A stretch of 64,000 bases of DNA from Bryobacterales bacterium (GTDB lineage: Bacteria > Acidobacteriota > Terriglobia > Bryobacterales > UBA6623): assembly GCA_028819255.1 (NCBI GenBank), contig JAPPMB010000114.1, forward strand, positions 126,998 through 190,997, written 5' to 3'. The notes beneath the pieces are model-generated. The model worked only from the letters and a program-made list of their open reading frames with translations, did no database searches and was not told where the DNA came from. The stretch's first letter is position 1. Every line of letters starts with the position of its first letter. The translations under genes were made by a program, and so were the position numbers. Below, one piece after another: positions 34,724-44,900 of the stretch.

Positions 34724-35308
34724 ATGACTCTGGCATCGGGCTCCTCGGTCGGCGCGGCCGCCTGCTTGGTGGCGGGCGTGCTGTCGACCGCGATCCAGCT
34801 GGCGGCTCAGCCGACGGCTCCGTTTCTGGATCCTCGCAGCGTGGCGCCCTACGTTCCGACCCCTTGGCATGTTGTGGACCGGATGCTGGAAGCCGCGGCG
34901 GTGTCTGAAGGCGACGTGGTCTACGACCTGGGCTCGGGCGACGGCCGCATCCTCCTGCGGGCGGCAAGGGACCGGGGCGCGCGCGGCGTCGGCTTCGAGA
35001 TCATCGAGGACTTGGTGCGGGATGCGCGTGAGGCGATCGGCGCGGCCGGCGTCCAGGACCGCGTCAAGATCCACCAGCAGGACATCTTCAAAGCCGACCT
35101 GAGACCGGCCACAGTCGTTACAGTGGTCTTGATGACCTCCGCCAACAGGCAGCTGCGTCCGAAGCTGGACCGGGAGCTTCGGCCGGGCGTCCGGGTCGCG
35201 AGCTACAAGTGGGAGATCCCCGGATGGAATCCTTCCAAGACCTTCACCGTCCCGGTCAGCGGGGCCCAGCAGACGATCTACGTTTACGAGTTCGGAAACC
35301 ACCGCTGA
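34724..35308 (+). CDS. exported SAM-dependent methyltransferase (FAM173-like)
   Basis: The 194-residue protein starts with a hydrophobic leader ending in ALAAQ-like IQLAAQPTAP. It follows with a class I methyltransferase: PYVPTPWHVVDRMLEAA near 42, the SAM-binding motif VYDLGSGDGRILLRAA near 67, GFEIIEDLVRDAREA near 89 and the DIFKADLRPATVV motif near 116. The YVPTP and DLGSGDGRI pattern resembles FAM173 protein-lysine methyltransferases of mitochondria. A signal peptide or membrane anchor is odd for an enzyme that needs cytoplasmic SAM; the leader may be an anchor facing inward. GGAGGA precedes the ATG. The substrate is unknown. Confidence 0.82.
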   Translation: MTLASGSSVGAAACLVAGVLSTAIQLAAQPTAPFLDPRSVAPYVPTPWHVVDRMLEAAAVSEGDVVYDLGSGDGRILLRAARDRGARGVGFEIIEDLVRDAREAIGAAGVQDRVKIHQQDIFKADLRPATVVTVVLMTSANRQLRPKLDRELRPGVRVASYKWEIPGWNPSKTFTVPVSGAQQTIYVYEFGNHR

Positions 35309-35402
35309 CAGGATCCGGCCTTCGCCGTCCGGGAAGCCGACTCCCAAGTGCTTCAGGTGCACAGCGTCTGACGGAAGAAACCCCACCTTTGGCGCCACAA
35401 GT

Positions 35403-35420
35403 GCTATAGAGGCTATAGAG
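35403..35420 (+). repeat. tandem 9-base repeat GCTATAGAG before topA
   Basis: GCTATAGAG occurs twice head-to-tail and is followed by ACTAGG, 14 bases before the topA start codon. Each copy contains TATAGA, a -10-like hexamer, so the repeat may give two overlapping promoters for topA. Confidence 0.45.
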
Positions 35421-35434
35421 ACTAGGTAAGCACC

Positions 35435-38053
35435 ATGCCCTCGCCCACGAGTTCGAATGTTCTCGTCATCGTCGAGTCCCCCACCAAGGCTCGGACGATA
35501 GAGAAGTTTCTGCCCCGCGGTTATGTTGTCAAGGCCTCCGTCGGGCACGTGCGTGACCTGCCGAAGAGCGCCGCGGACATCCCCGCAAAGATCAAGAAGC
35601 TGCCCTGGGCCCGCCTGGGGGTCGACATCGAGCACGGCTTCAAGCCGATCTACGTCGTTCCCAAGGACAAGAAGAGCCTCGTCAAGGAGATCAGGGCCGC
35701 GGTCCGCAAGGCGGACCACATTTTCTTCGCGACCGATGAGGACCGCGAGGGCGAGTCCATCAGCTGGCACCTGCTCGACCTGCTCGGCCCGGGCGTGCCG
35801 TTCCAGAGGCTGGTGTTCCACGAGATCACGCGGGACGCCATCCAGAAGGCCCTCCAAGAGCCGCGCGGCATCAACCAGGATCTGGTCAGCGCACAGGAGA
35901 CACGGCGCATCGTCGACCGTCTCTTCGGCTACGAGGTGAGCCCGCTGCTGTGGAAGAAGATGGCGCCCCGCCTCAGCGCGGGCCGGGTCCAGAGCGTCGC
36001 CGTGAGGCTCCTGGTGGAACGGGAGCGGGCGCGGATCCGGTTCACGGAAGCGAGCTTCTGGGGCATGAAGGCGCGCTTCTCCAAGGACGGGTCCGAGTTC
36101 GGTGCGGATCTGGTCCGCGTCGCCGGACGCCGGATCGCGACGGGGAAGGACTTCGACCCCGACACCGGGCAACTCAAGGTGCGGGGCGGACGGCGCGGAG
36201 CCCCGCCTATGCTGCTTGACGCCGACGGCGCCCGACAGGTCGAGGCCGTGGCGCGGTCGTCGCAGGCGCAGGTCTCCTCTGTGGAGCACAAGCAGTTCAG
36301 GGAGGCCCCCAAGGCCCCGTACGTCACCAGCACGCTGCAGCAGGAGGCCAACAGCAAGCTGCGGTTCCAGGCCCGCCACACCATGCGCCTGGCCCAGCAG
36401 CTCTACGAGAACGGGTTCATCACGTACATGCGGACCGACTCGACCGTCCTCTCGGGAGAGGCCAAGGCGGCGGCCCGCAGGCTGATCAAGGAGAGGTTCG
36501 GCGAGGACTACCTCTCGCCCAAGGTCCGGTTCTACCGCAACCAGGTCAAGAACGCGCAGGAGGCGCACGAGGCGATCCGTCCTGCGGGAGGAATGTTCCG
36601 CGCCGTTGGCGAGGTGCGGAGCCGGCTGGGCGTCGAGGCGGCCAGGCTGTACGAGATGATCTGGCGGCGGACGCTGGCCAGCCAGATGCGTGATGCGCGG
36701 GGGACGAACTCCACCGTGCTCATCGATGCGGGCGACGCCCAGTTCCGGGCGACCGGCAAGACGATCGCTTTCGCGGGCTACCTCAGGGCGTACTCGAACG
36801 ACGCGGAAAGCGGACTGGCCGGCGTCCCGCTTGCCGAGAGGGTCCTTCCGCAGCTCGACCGGGGGGATGAGCCGGCCCTGGTCTCCGTCGACGCGTCCGA
36901 GCGGCGGACACAGCCTCCGCAGCGGTTCACGGAAGGACTTCTGATTCGCGCGCTCGAGAGGCGCGGCATCGGGCGCCCGAGCACCTGGGCGACGATAGTC
37001 GATCTGGTGCAGTCCAGGTCCTATGCCTTCAGGCGCGGCGGCGCACTGGTGCCGACATTCACGGCCATGGCGGTCGTCGGCCTGCTCGAGGAGCACTTCT
37101 CGCACTTGGCGGACTACGCGTTCACGGCGAAGCTGGAGGACCAGCTGGACGCGATCGCCCGTGGCGAACTGGCTCGGCTGGACTATCTCAAGGGATTCTA
37201 CTTCGGCAACGGCCACTCCGGACTGCGGGCTCTGATCGAGCAGGGCCAGGAGCGCATTGATCCGCGCAAGGTATGCAGGCTGCCGGTGGGCCACACCGCG
37301 GACACGGAGGGAGCGGAGGTCCGGATCGGACGCTACGGACCGTTCCTGACCGACGGCACCTCGCGCTGCAGCATCCCCGACAACCTCGCGCCGGACGAGC
37401 TGACCGCGGCGAAGGCGAGCGAAATGCTGGATGTTGCCAGAAAGGGCCCACAGCCGCTCGGGCACGATCCCGAGTCGGGCCGTCCGGTCTATCTGAGGCA
37501 GGGTCGCTTCGGTCCGTTCGTCCAGCTCGGAGACAACGCCAAGGACGGGGATGTGAAGCGGGCATCGCTGATGCGGGGCGACGTCGCGGAAGCCATCGAT
37601 CTTGAAGCCGCTCTGAAGCTGCTGTCCCTGCCGCGCAAGCTGGGCAGCGATCCGAAGACCGGCGCGGACGTGCTCGCCGCGAACGGCCGCTACGGTCCGT
37701 ATGTCAAGTGCGGAAACGAGAACCGGTCGATCCCGGCACGCACGAGCCCGTTCGAGATCACTCTGGAGCAGGCGCTGAGACTGCTCGCCCAGGAGAAGAA
37801 GAGGGGGCGGAGGGCGCAGGCGGAGCCGCTGAAGGTTCTGGGCGCGCACCCGGAGACGGGCAGGGAGTTGAAGGTGCTTTCCGGGCGCTACGGACCCTAT
37901 GTGACGGACGGGGAGATCAACGCATCCCTTCCCAAGGCCGAGGCTCCGAAGGATGTGACCATGGTCCGGGCCGTCGAGCTGCTGCGGGCGCGTCTGGAGC
38001 GCATCAGGGCCGCGGGGGGAAGGAAGCGCAGGCGGCGCACGAGGCGGTCGTGA
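35435..38053 (+). CDS. topA: DNA topoisomerase I (type IA)
   Basis: The 872-residue enzyme relaxes negative supercoils through a 5'-phosphotyrosine link. The Toprim domain has LVIVESPTKARTIEKFL near 10 and FATDEDREGESISWHL near 100. The catalytic Tyr331 lies in FITYMRTDST, and the core includes LSAGRVQSVAVRLL near 181 and EAHEAIRP near 377. The C-terminus has four Toprim-type repeats, marked by GRYGPFLTDG, GRFGPFVQLG, GRYGPYVKCG and GRYGPYVTDG, instead of the Cys4 zinc ribbons of E. coli TopA. The ATG follows a tandem -10-like repeat. tsaB follows after 16 bases, so the two are probably one operon. Confidence 0.96.
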   Translation: MPSPTSSNVLVIVESPTKARTIEKFLPRGYVVKASVGHVRDLPKSAADIPAKIKKLPWARLGVDIEHGFKPIYVVPKDKKSLVKEIRAAVRKADHIFFATDEDREGESISWHLLDLLGPGVPFQRLVFHEITRDAIQKALQEPRGINQDLVSAQETRRIVDRLFGYEVSPLLWKKMAPRLSAGRVQSVAVRLLVERERARIRFTEASFWGMKARFSKDGSEFGADLVRVAGRRIATGKDFDPDTGQLKVRGGRRGAPPMLLDADGARQVEAVARSSQAQVSSVEHKQFREAPKAPYVTSTLQQEANSKLRFQARHTMRLAQQLYENGFITYMRTDSTVLSGEAKAAARRLIKERFGEDYLSPKVRFYRNQVKNAQEAHEAIRPAGGMFRAVGEVRSRLGVEAARLYEMIWRRTLASQMRDARGTNSTVLIDAGDAQFRATGKTIAFAGYLRAYSNDAESGLAGVPLAERVLPQLDRGDEPALVSVDASERRTQPPQRFTEGLLIRALERRGIGRPSTWATIVDLVQSRSYAFRRGGALVPTFTAMAVVGLLEEHFSHLADYAFTAKLEDQLDAIARGELARLDYLKGFYFGNGHSGLRALIEQGQERIDPRKVCRLPVGHTADTEGAEVRIGRYGPFLTDGTSRCSIPDNLAPDELTAAKASEMLDVARKGPQPLGHDPESGRPVYLRQGRFGPFVQLGDNAKDGDVKRASLMRGDVAEAIDLEAALKLLSLPRKLGSDPKTGADVLAANGRYGPYVKCGNENRSIPARTSPFEITLEQALRLLAQEKKRGRRAQAEPLKVLGAHPETGRELKVLSGRYGPYVTDGEINASLPKAEAPKDVTMVRAVELLRARLERIRAAGGRKRRRRTRRS

Positions 38054-38069
38054 CCGTCTGCGGCGCAGC

Positions 38070-38753
38070 ATGATGAACCTGCTTGCCATCGACACCGCCC
38101 GCAGCGAGGGGAGCGTGGCCCTGATGCAGGGAGGGTCGGGGACCCGCAGCAGATCGCTCGGTGCGGGCCCGCGCTACGGCGAGGTCCTGTTTCTCGAGAT
38201 CGAGCGCCTGCTGTCCGCCTGCTCGCTGCGCGTGACGGACGTGGACGCGATCGGCGTGGCGACCGGGCCGGGCTCGTTTACCGGAATCCGTGTCGGGATC
38301 GCGGCGGCGAAGGCCTTGGCCGAGGCGGGCGAGCATCCCGTGGTCGGCGTGTCCAGCCTGAGAGCCCTTGCGCGCTCCTGTCCGGGCGAGGCGCCCCGTG
38401 TCGCGCTGCTCGACGCCCGCAGAGGAGAGCTGTTTGCAGGCTGCTACGGAGCGGACTCCCTTCCGGTGCTGCCCGAGACTGTGGGGGGGTGGCAGGATCT
38501 GGCTCCGCGCCTGCGGTCGTTGGACCCGGTCCTGGTGTGGAACGAGCCGGAGATCTTCGAGGACGGCGGTCCCGCCGAGGCCGCCTCCGGCTGGCGCCGC
38601 GCGCCGGGTCCCCGCATGCTCGCCGCGACTGTGGCGGAAATCGCGCGGCGGGACATCGAGGCCGGCGCAGGCGGGGTGCCCGAAGCCATCGAGGCGAACT
38701 ACATTCGGCGCCCGAGCGTCACCCCGCCGCGACGTCAGGCCGCCAGCCGCTGA
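38070..38753 (+). CDS. tsaB: tRNA threonylcarbamoyladenosine biosynthesis protein TsaB
   Basis: TsaB is the partner of TsaD in making t6A at position 37 of ANN-decoding tRNAs. The 227-residue protein has LLAIDTARSEGSVAL at the start, GPRYGEVLF near 33, the signature GVATGPGSFTGIRVGIAAAKALA near 62, and VALLDARRGELFAGCY near 110. Two adjacent ATG codons could start it. The last 19 bases overlap the 3' end of metX on the opposite strand, so the transcripts converge with complementary ends. Confidence 0.92.
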   Translation: MMNLLAIDTARSEGSVALMQGGSGTRSRSLGAGPRYGEVLFLEIERLLSACSLRVTDVDAIGVATGPGSFTGIRVGIAAAKALAEAGEHPVVGVSSLRALARSCPGEAPRVALLDARRGELFAGCYGADSLPVLPETVGGWQDLAPRLRSLDPVLVWNEPEIFEDGGPAEAASGWRRAPGPRMLAATVAEIARRDIEAGAGGVPEAIEANYIRRPSVTPPRRQAASR

Positions 38754-39832
38754 AACGTATTCTCCAGGAAGCCCTTGATCAGGGCCGTCTGCTCGCCGAC
38801 CTCCAGAAGGAAGGCATCGTGCCCGTAGTTGGATTCAAGCTCGATGTAGGCCACATCGCGGTTGCGTGTCCGCAGCGCACGCACGATCTCCTGGGACTGG
38901 TAGCTGGGGTACAGCCAGTCCGAGGTGAAGCTCAGAACGAGGAAGCGCGCGTCGCCCCGGCCGAAGCAGTCCTCGAGCGGGCTGCCCGCCTCGGTGATGT
39001 CGAACGTGTCCATCGCGCGGCTGATCGCGATGTAGGAGTTGGCGTCGAAGCGGTTCACGAACTTCCCGCCCCGGTACCGCAGATAGCTCTCCACCTCGAA
39101 CATGTCGCTCTGGTCGCGGCTCTTGCGTCGCCGGCGCCCGAACTTCTGGCGCATGGAGTCGTCGCTCATGTAGGTGATGTGGCCAACCATTCGCGCGACG
39201 GCGAGGCCGCGTTCGGGATACCTGCCGCCATAGTAGTCGCCGTGGTTGAAGTCGGGATCGGCCAGGATCGCCTGCCTGCCGACCTCGTTGAAGGCGATCT
39301 GCTGGGCCGAATGCCGGTGGGTCGAGGCGATCGGGATCACTGAGGCCACCTGGTCGGGGTAGGACACCGCCCACTGCAGTGCCTGCATGCCGCCCATCGA
39401 CCCGCCGGACACGCAGAGCAGCCGCCGGATGCCCAGAGACTCGGTCAGCATCTGCTGGAGGCGGACCATGTCGGCGATCGAAATCGGCGGGAACGCCGAT
39501 CCGTAGGGCCGGCCCGTGGCGGGGTTGGTCGAGCTCGGTCCCGTTGTTCCGCTGCAGCCTCCAAGGACGTTCGACGAGATGACGAAATAGCGGCGCGTGT
39601 CGAAGGCCTTGCCGGGCCCGATCATGCTGTCCCACCAGCCAGGCTTGCCGGTCTCCGCGCTGATGCCCGCCGCATGGGCGTCGCCCGAGAACGCATGGAG
39701 GATCAGGATCGCGTTCGAGCGGTCGGCGTTGGGTTCCCCGTACGTCTCGTACGCCGCGACCACCGGACGCAGGGCCCGGCCGCAGTCAAGCTCGATCGAG
39801 TCGAATCGCGCAAGGGACATCGTGACGCTCAT
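38735..39832 (-). CDS. metX: homoserine O-acetyltransferase (MetX)
   Basis: MetX acylates homoserine to commit it to methionine synthesis. The 365-residue alpha/beta-hydrolase has LILHAFSGDAHAAG near 44, GGCSGTTGPSS near 91, the nucleophile elbow SGGSMGGMQALQWA near 145 (catalytic Ser), the catalytic Asp in TSDWLYPSY near 305, and the catalytic His in NYGHDAFLLE near 339. An acetyl rather than succinyl donor is inferred from the MetX type. It stands alone on the minus strand and overlaps tsaB by 19 bases at the 3' ends. Confidence 0.94.
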   Translation of the reverse strand: MSVTMSLARFDSIELDCGRALRPVVAAYETYGEPNADRSNAILILHAFSGDAHAAGISAETGKPGWWDSMIGPGKAFDTRRYFVISSNVLGGCSGTTGPSSTNPATGRPYGSAFPPISIADMVRLQQMLTESLGIRRLLCVSGGSMGGMQALQWAVSYPDQVASVIPIASTHRHSAQQIAFNEVGRQAILADPDFNHGDYYGGRYPERGLAVARMVGHITYMSDDSMRQKFGRRRRKSRDQSDMFEVESYLRYRGGKFVNRFDANSYIAISRAMDTFDITEAGSPLEDCFGRGDARFLVLSFTSDWLYPSYQSQEIVRALRTRNRDVAYIELESNYGHDAFLLEVGEQTALIKGFLENTFQRLAA

Positions 39833-40058
39833 TCGCCGGCTCCTGCCTTCCTTCTAGGTTGCGACATGTGAAGGGTTGCGTGCACGCCAACGGCCTGCGG
39901 CACGGGCCTGTATGATGGAATCTCGGGACGGCGGGGCCTGCTTGGTCTCCGGCGGCCTGATTTCCCAGCGCCGGGAGCGTTGTCAGTCCGCTCGACTCAA
40001 TCCCTTGCCCGGACCGGCGCCTTGGCCCATGCCAGAAGGAGGACCCAAGGTAACGACC

Positions 40059-41921
40059 ATGCCAGTTGCGCTTCAAGAGGACCAGCTCGCAGCCCTGAGG
40101 GACAGGGCGACCCGCATGCGGATCCATTCGGTTCGGACCACCACCCTCGCCGGAAGCGGCCACCCCACGACCTGCGCCTCCGCGGCCGACATCATGTCGG
40201 CCCTTTTCTTCGACGCCATGCGGTTCGACCCCAAAGACCCGGCGAGCGAGGCGAATGACGTCTTCATCCTCTCGAAGGGCCACGCAGCCCCCGTGCTCTA
40301 CGCCGCTTGGGCCGAAGCGGGCTACCTGGCCGAGGACGACCTGCTCACGCTGCGCCGAATCGACTCCGACCTGGAGGGGCACCCTCCGACCACGCTGCCG
40401 TTCGTCGACGTGGCCACGGGTTCGCTGGGCCAAGGCCTCAGCGTCGGCGTCGGGATGGCGCACGCCTGCCGGCTGGACGGGAACGACCGGCGGGTTTGGG
40501 TGCTGCTCGGCGACGGCGAGGTCGCGGAGGGAGCCGTTTGGGAGGCGGCGTCCATGGCGGCCAACGACGGCCTCGGCAACCTGGTTGCCACCGTGGACGT
40601 CAACCGGCTCGGCCAGAGCGCCCCGACGATGCTGCAGCACGACATGGACGCGTACCGGGTCCGCTGGGAGGCGTTCGGCTGGGAGACGCTGATCGTGGAC
40701 GGGCATGACGTCGGCGCCCTGGTGGAGGCCTACCGCCAGGCGCGGTCCTCGTCGATCACGCCCACGGTCGTCCTGGCGAAGACCTACAAGGGGCGCGGCA
40801 TCCCATGCGCCGAGGACAAGGACGGCTGGCACGGCAAGCCGATCCCGGCCGGGGCCTTGGCGGACGAGGCGATCGCATCGCTGGAGTCCGAGCTGAGTGG
40901 CGCGGCCGCGGCGTGGCAGCCGAATCTTCCCCCGTCAGCCCCGCCGCCGTCCATCGAGACCGCACCCGCGGATCCGCCTCCGTACCGGATCGGCGGTCCC
41001 GTGGTGGCGACTCGCCAGGCGTACGGGGCGGCGCTGGAGGCTCTGGCGCGTGCGGACAGCCGGATTGTGGGCGTTGACGGTGATGTCGGCAATTCGACCT
41101 TCACCACGGACATCGTGAAGACCGATCCCAGCCGGCTGATGCAGTGCTACATCGCCGAGCAGAACCTCGTCGGGGTCGCGATGGGCCTTGCCTGCCGCGG
41201 CAAGATCCCGTTCGCCTCGAGCTTCGCCTGCTTCCTCGCCCGCGGCTACGACTTCATGCGCCTTGCGGCAATCAGCTCGACGAACGTGAAGCTCGTTGGG
41301 ACCCACGCCGGAATCTCGATCGGCGAGGACGGGGCGTCGCAAATGGGCCTGGAGGATCTGGCCATGACGTGCGCCGAGCCGAACTACACCGTCTTCTACC
41401 CGTCGGATGCAACGAGCGCCTGGCGCGCAATCGAGCTCGCGGCCGGAATCGAGGGCCCGGTGTATGTGAGGACGAGCCGGCCTAAGACGCCGATCCTCTA
41501 TGCCCGCGACGAGGTCTTCGAGACCGGGAAGTCCAAGGTGCTGCGAAGCAGCGCCGAGGACCGGGTGGCGGTCGTGGCAGCCGGCGTCACGCTCTACGAA
41601 GCTCTGCAGGCCGCCGACGAACTGGCCTCTGAGGGAATCCGGGTCCGCGTGATCGACCTATTCTGCGTCCAGCCCATCGACACGGAGACGCTGAGGGGGG
41701 CGGCCGCCGACTGCGGAGGCAACATCGTCACCGTGGAGGACCACTACGCTCACGGCGGACTCGGCAGCGCCGTGCTGGCCGCCTTGGCGGAGGACGGTGC
41801 GCGGGTGCGGCAGCTCGCCGTCCGCGGAATCGCGCGCAGCGGCAAGTCCGCACAGCTGCTGGACCGGTTCGGGATCTCGGCGCGGCACATTGCCGCCGCC
41901 GCCAGGGAGATGGCAGCGTAG
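40059..41921 (+). CDS. tkt: transketolase, animal-type
   Basis: Transketolase moves two-carbon units in the pentose phosphate pathway with thiamine diphosphate. The 620-residue protein opens LRDRATRMRIHSVRTTTLAG followed by SGHPTTCASAADIMSALFF and FILSKGHAAPVLYAAWAEAG. It has the ThDP motif LLGDGEVAEGAVWEA near 151 and RLMQCYIAEQNLVGVAMGLA near 362 with the catalytic Glu. Length and wording match the short vertebrate TKT type rather than the roughly 660-residue E. coli type. AGGAGG lies 17 bases upstream of the ATG; an ATG 30 bases earlier is also possible. It ends 5 bases from the convergent addA stop. TATGAT near 39911 may be its -10. Confidence 0.93.
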   Translation: MPVALQEDQLAALRDRATRMRIHSVRTTTLAGSGHPTTCASAADIMSALFFDAMRFDPKDPASEANDVFILSKGHAAPVLYAAWAEAGYLAEDDLLTLRRIDSDLEGHPPTTLPFVDVATGSLGQGLSVGVGMAHACRLDGNDRRVWVLLGDGEVAEGAVWEAASMAANDGLGNLVATVDVNRLGQSAPTMLQHDMDAYRVRWEAFGWETLIVDGHDVGALVEAYRQARSSSITPTVVLAKTYKGRGIPCAEDKDGWHGKPIPAGALADEAIASLESELSGAAAAWQPNLPPSAPPPSIETAPADPPPYRIGGPVVATRQAYGAALEALARADSRIVGVDGDVGNSTFTTDIVKTDPSRLMQCYIAEQNLVGVAMGLACRGKIPFASSFACFLARGYDFMRLAAISSTNVKLVGTHAGISIGEDGASQMGLEDLAMTCAEPNYTVFYPSDATSAWRAIELAAGIEGPVYVRTSRPKTPILYARDEVFETGKSKVLRSSAEDRVAVVAAGVTLYEALQAADELASEGIRVRVIDLFCVQPIDTETLRGAAADCGGNIVTVEDHYAHGGLGSAVLAALAEDGARVRQLAVRGIARSGKSAQLLDRFGISARHIAAAAREMAA

Positions 41922-41926
41922 CTCGC

Positions 41927-44900
41927 TCAGCCTGCTGGCGCCGGAGCGCGTTCCGGACAGGCGCCCCCGGTGAACGGGCATCTCTCGCAGCGCCGGCCCG
42001 GCCGCGTGGGGAACTCCTGGCGGCGCTGGGCCTCGAAGAACCGCAGTGCCAGGGTCCGTGCTTTCGCGAGCGCGGCCTCGCCGATGTCGATCGGCATCGC
42101 CACGGCGCGGCGCAGATAGAACACGTACGCCTCCGCGGGCGGGCGTCCGGACTTGGCCAGGCCTGCAGCGTAGAGCTGGATCTGAGGCGCGTATCTCTCG
42201 ACGTGCCGAGCCATCTCCGCGGCGCGCACGCGATCGGTCTTGTAGTCCACGAGCACACTCTGTCCGCCCTCCTCGAACAGCAGGTCGACGGTGCCCCGCA
42301 GCAGGTGGCCTCCCACGGCGAACACGAATGCGAGCTCCCTGCGGATCCGGTCGGCACCCGAAGCGCGCTTGCCCAGGCTGTGGTTCCGGAAGCGGTCGGC
42401 GAGTCGGCGAACCGCCGGCGCAGGGTCGTCCATTTCCCCGGCCAGATGCAGATGCACGTCGGTGCCGAACTGTGAGGCGTCGGTCCCCTCCCGGCGGCCG
42501 TCTCCGTCCATGTCCGCATCGTCCGCCGGCCGGGTCGGACGCTCCGCCCGTCGGCGCTCAGCCGACAGGCCCAGATAGTGCGACAGGAAGTACCGGCGCG
42601 GACAGTCCGCGAATGCGCTGACTGCGGTCACGGCCGCCCCGTAGTCGGCCTGGGCCGAGGGCGGCAGCGGCTGGAGGGTTGCCGGCGCGGCCCGGGCTCC
42701 GCCGGCGGGCCCCTCGCTCTCCGGCGCTCCGTCGGGCCGCCGGTACGTGAACCGGCAATCGCCCGCCGACCTCTCCTCCGGACCGCCCTCCTGCTCCTTG
42801 CGGGGATCGATTTCAAGCCTGCCGAAGACCGGCTTGCACCAGTGCTGGCGCCTCGGCGCTCCCTTGAACGACGCGCTCAGGATCAGGTGGTCCTCGGCCC
42901 GGGTCATGGCCACGTACAGGAGGCGGTCCTCCTCCTCGTCCCGGCTCCGCTGCGTTTCAGCCGCGACGAGCCTGTAGGCGTGGTCCATGGACGGATCTCC
43001 GCCCGCGGGATCCCTCCACCTCGCCCCGATGCCGTGTTCCGGGGAGAACCGCATGCCCGGCGCGCCGCCAACCCCCCTGCTCTGGAGCGAGGCCAGCGCC
43101 ACGACCGGGAACTCGAGGCCCTTCGCCGCATGCATTGTGAGGATCCGGATCGCATCGCCGCTCCCGACGGCGTCAGGCGCCTCCGCGGCCCCGGCGCCCG
43201 CATCCAGCGCCCTGTCCAGCGCCGCCGAGACCTCGTCCATGCTTTCCGAACGCTGCACCTGCCGGCGCCCGATCCACTCCAGCAGCCGGTCGAGATTGTC
43301 AAGGGCCCCCTGCCCGTCCTCGCGGCTCGCCAAGTAGCTCCGGTAGCCGCATGACGAGACGGCCCGGGCCAGCAGGATCCGGGCGGGCGTCGACGCCCTG
43401 TCGGCCCGCGTGGCCCTGAGGAGCTTCCAGAAGCTCCTGAGCCGCCCCATCGAAGCACTGTTCAGTCCGGTCGTTCCCCGAACTGTTTCGGACACGGCGT
43501 CGGCAAGGTTCCCGTGGCACCGCCTGAGTCGAAGCAGGTCTTCGTCCCCGATCCCGCAGAAGGGCGACTTCAACACGGCCGCGAGGCTGATCTCGTCCCT
43601 CGGATTTCGCGCAACTCGCAGAAAGGCGGCGATCTCCGCAGTCTCCGGGGCTGCGAACAGCCGCTGCCCTCCGCCCGCCTGGCAGGGCAGCCCGAAGCGG
43701 CGCAGCGCTGCGGCGAACCGGGCGCCAAGCCTGTGGGTCCGAACCAGGACCGCGATGTCCCCCCACGCAAGCGCGCGCGAGCCGGTTTCTCCCTCCGACC
43801 GTGCCGCCACGCGCAGCAAGTTCCTGAGCTCCCCGAGGCGTGCCGCCAGCCATGCGGCCTCCCGCTCGGCGGCTTCCGTGTCCGCCTTGGCGATGACGTG
43901 CACGTCCATGCTGGCTCCCGCCTTGTCGGGGAACCGGTTGGCCGCGGCCAGCCGATGGGCCTCGACGCCGCTTCCGGGCCCTCCCGGCAGCACCGTGTGG
44001 ACCGCCGCAAGCACCTCGGCACGGCTGCGGAAGTTGTCGAGCATCCGGATGACCTCTCCGCCGCGCCTCTCGAGGCCTTCGCGGTACCGGCGGAAGACGG
44101 TCGGATCGGCGTGCCGGAACCCGTAGATGGACTGATTGATGTCGCCGACGACGAAGCGCACGGGCCGGTCGGACGCATGCGCGTCCAGAAGGAGCTCCAC
44201 AAGCTGGACCTGAAGCGGATTGGTGTCCTGGAACTCGTCGATCAGGATGTGCCGGTAGCGGAGTTCGGGACAGGCGTCGGAGCCGAGCAGTCCGGCGGCT
44301 GTCGCCAGCACGTCTTCGAAGTCGAGCCGGCCGGCCAGAAGCTTGGCGGCTGCGAAGGCGGCAAGAATCTGCCGCACCGTTTCGAGGAGCCATTGGAGCG
44401 ACTCCCTGTGTACGGCGGAGGTGGCTCCCGCGAGGCATGCGGGCAGCAGGTTGTCCTTGATCTCGGCTACCACGGACTTGGCAGCACCGGCCTTGCGGGT
44501 TCCCTTGAGAGCCCGGGCCGCCCTGCGGAGCGTTGCCTGCAGCGCTGCGGCGTCGCCCTCCGCCTGATCCGCGAGGCGGCCGGCGATGTCGGCCAGGTCG
44601 TCGCGCCCCTTCTTTGCCGACGCGAGTTCCCGGAGGGCGTCGCATAGCTCCGCCACCGGCATCGCCGGATCGCTCAGGGCCGGCTCGCGGCCGTAGCTCC
44701 GGATGCGGCGGACCAGAGCCGCGAGGTCGCTCTGGAGGCTCGCCGAGTTCGGCCTCGTTGACGCGGCCCCCCCTCGCGAGTACGAGGCGAGGAAGGTCCG
44801 GACCGCCTCGCCATCTTCGGCGTACGCCCTGTCCAGCACCTGCTCGATTGCGGCTCCCAGGAGCTCCCGGGACTCGTCCTCGTCGAGAATCTCGAAGGCC

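Noticed and set aside
39833..40058. SAM or other riboswitch upstream of metX or transketolase
   Set aside because: The gap shows no conserved riboswitch core and no terminator-like hairpin next to metX.
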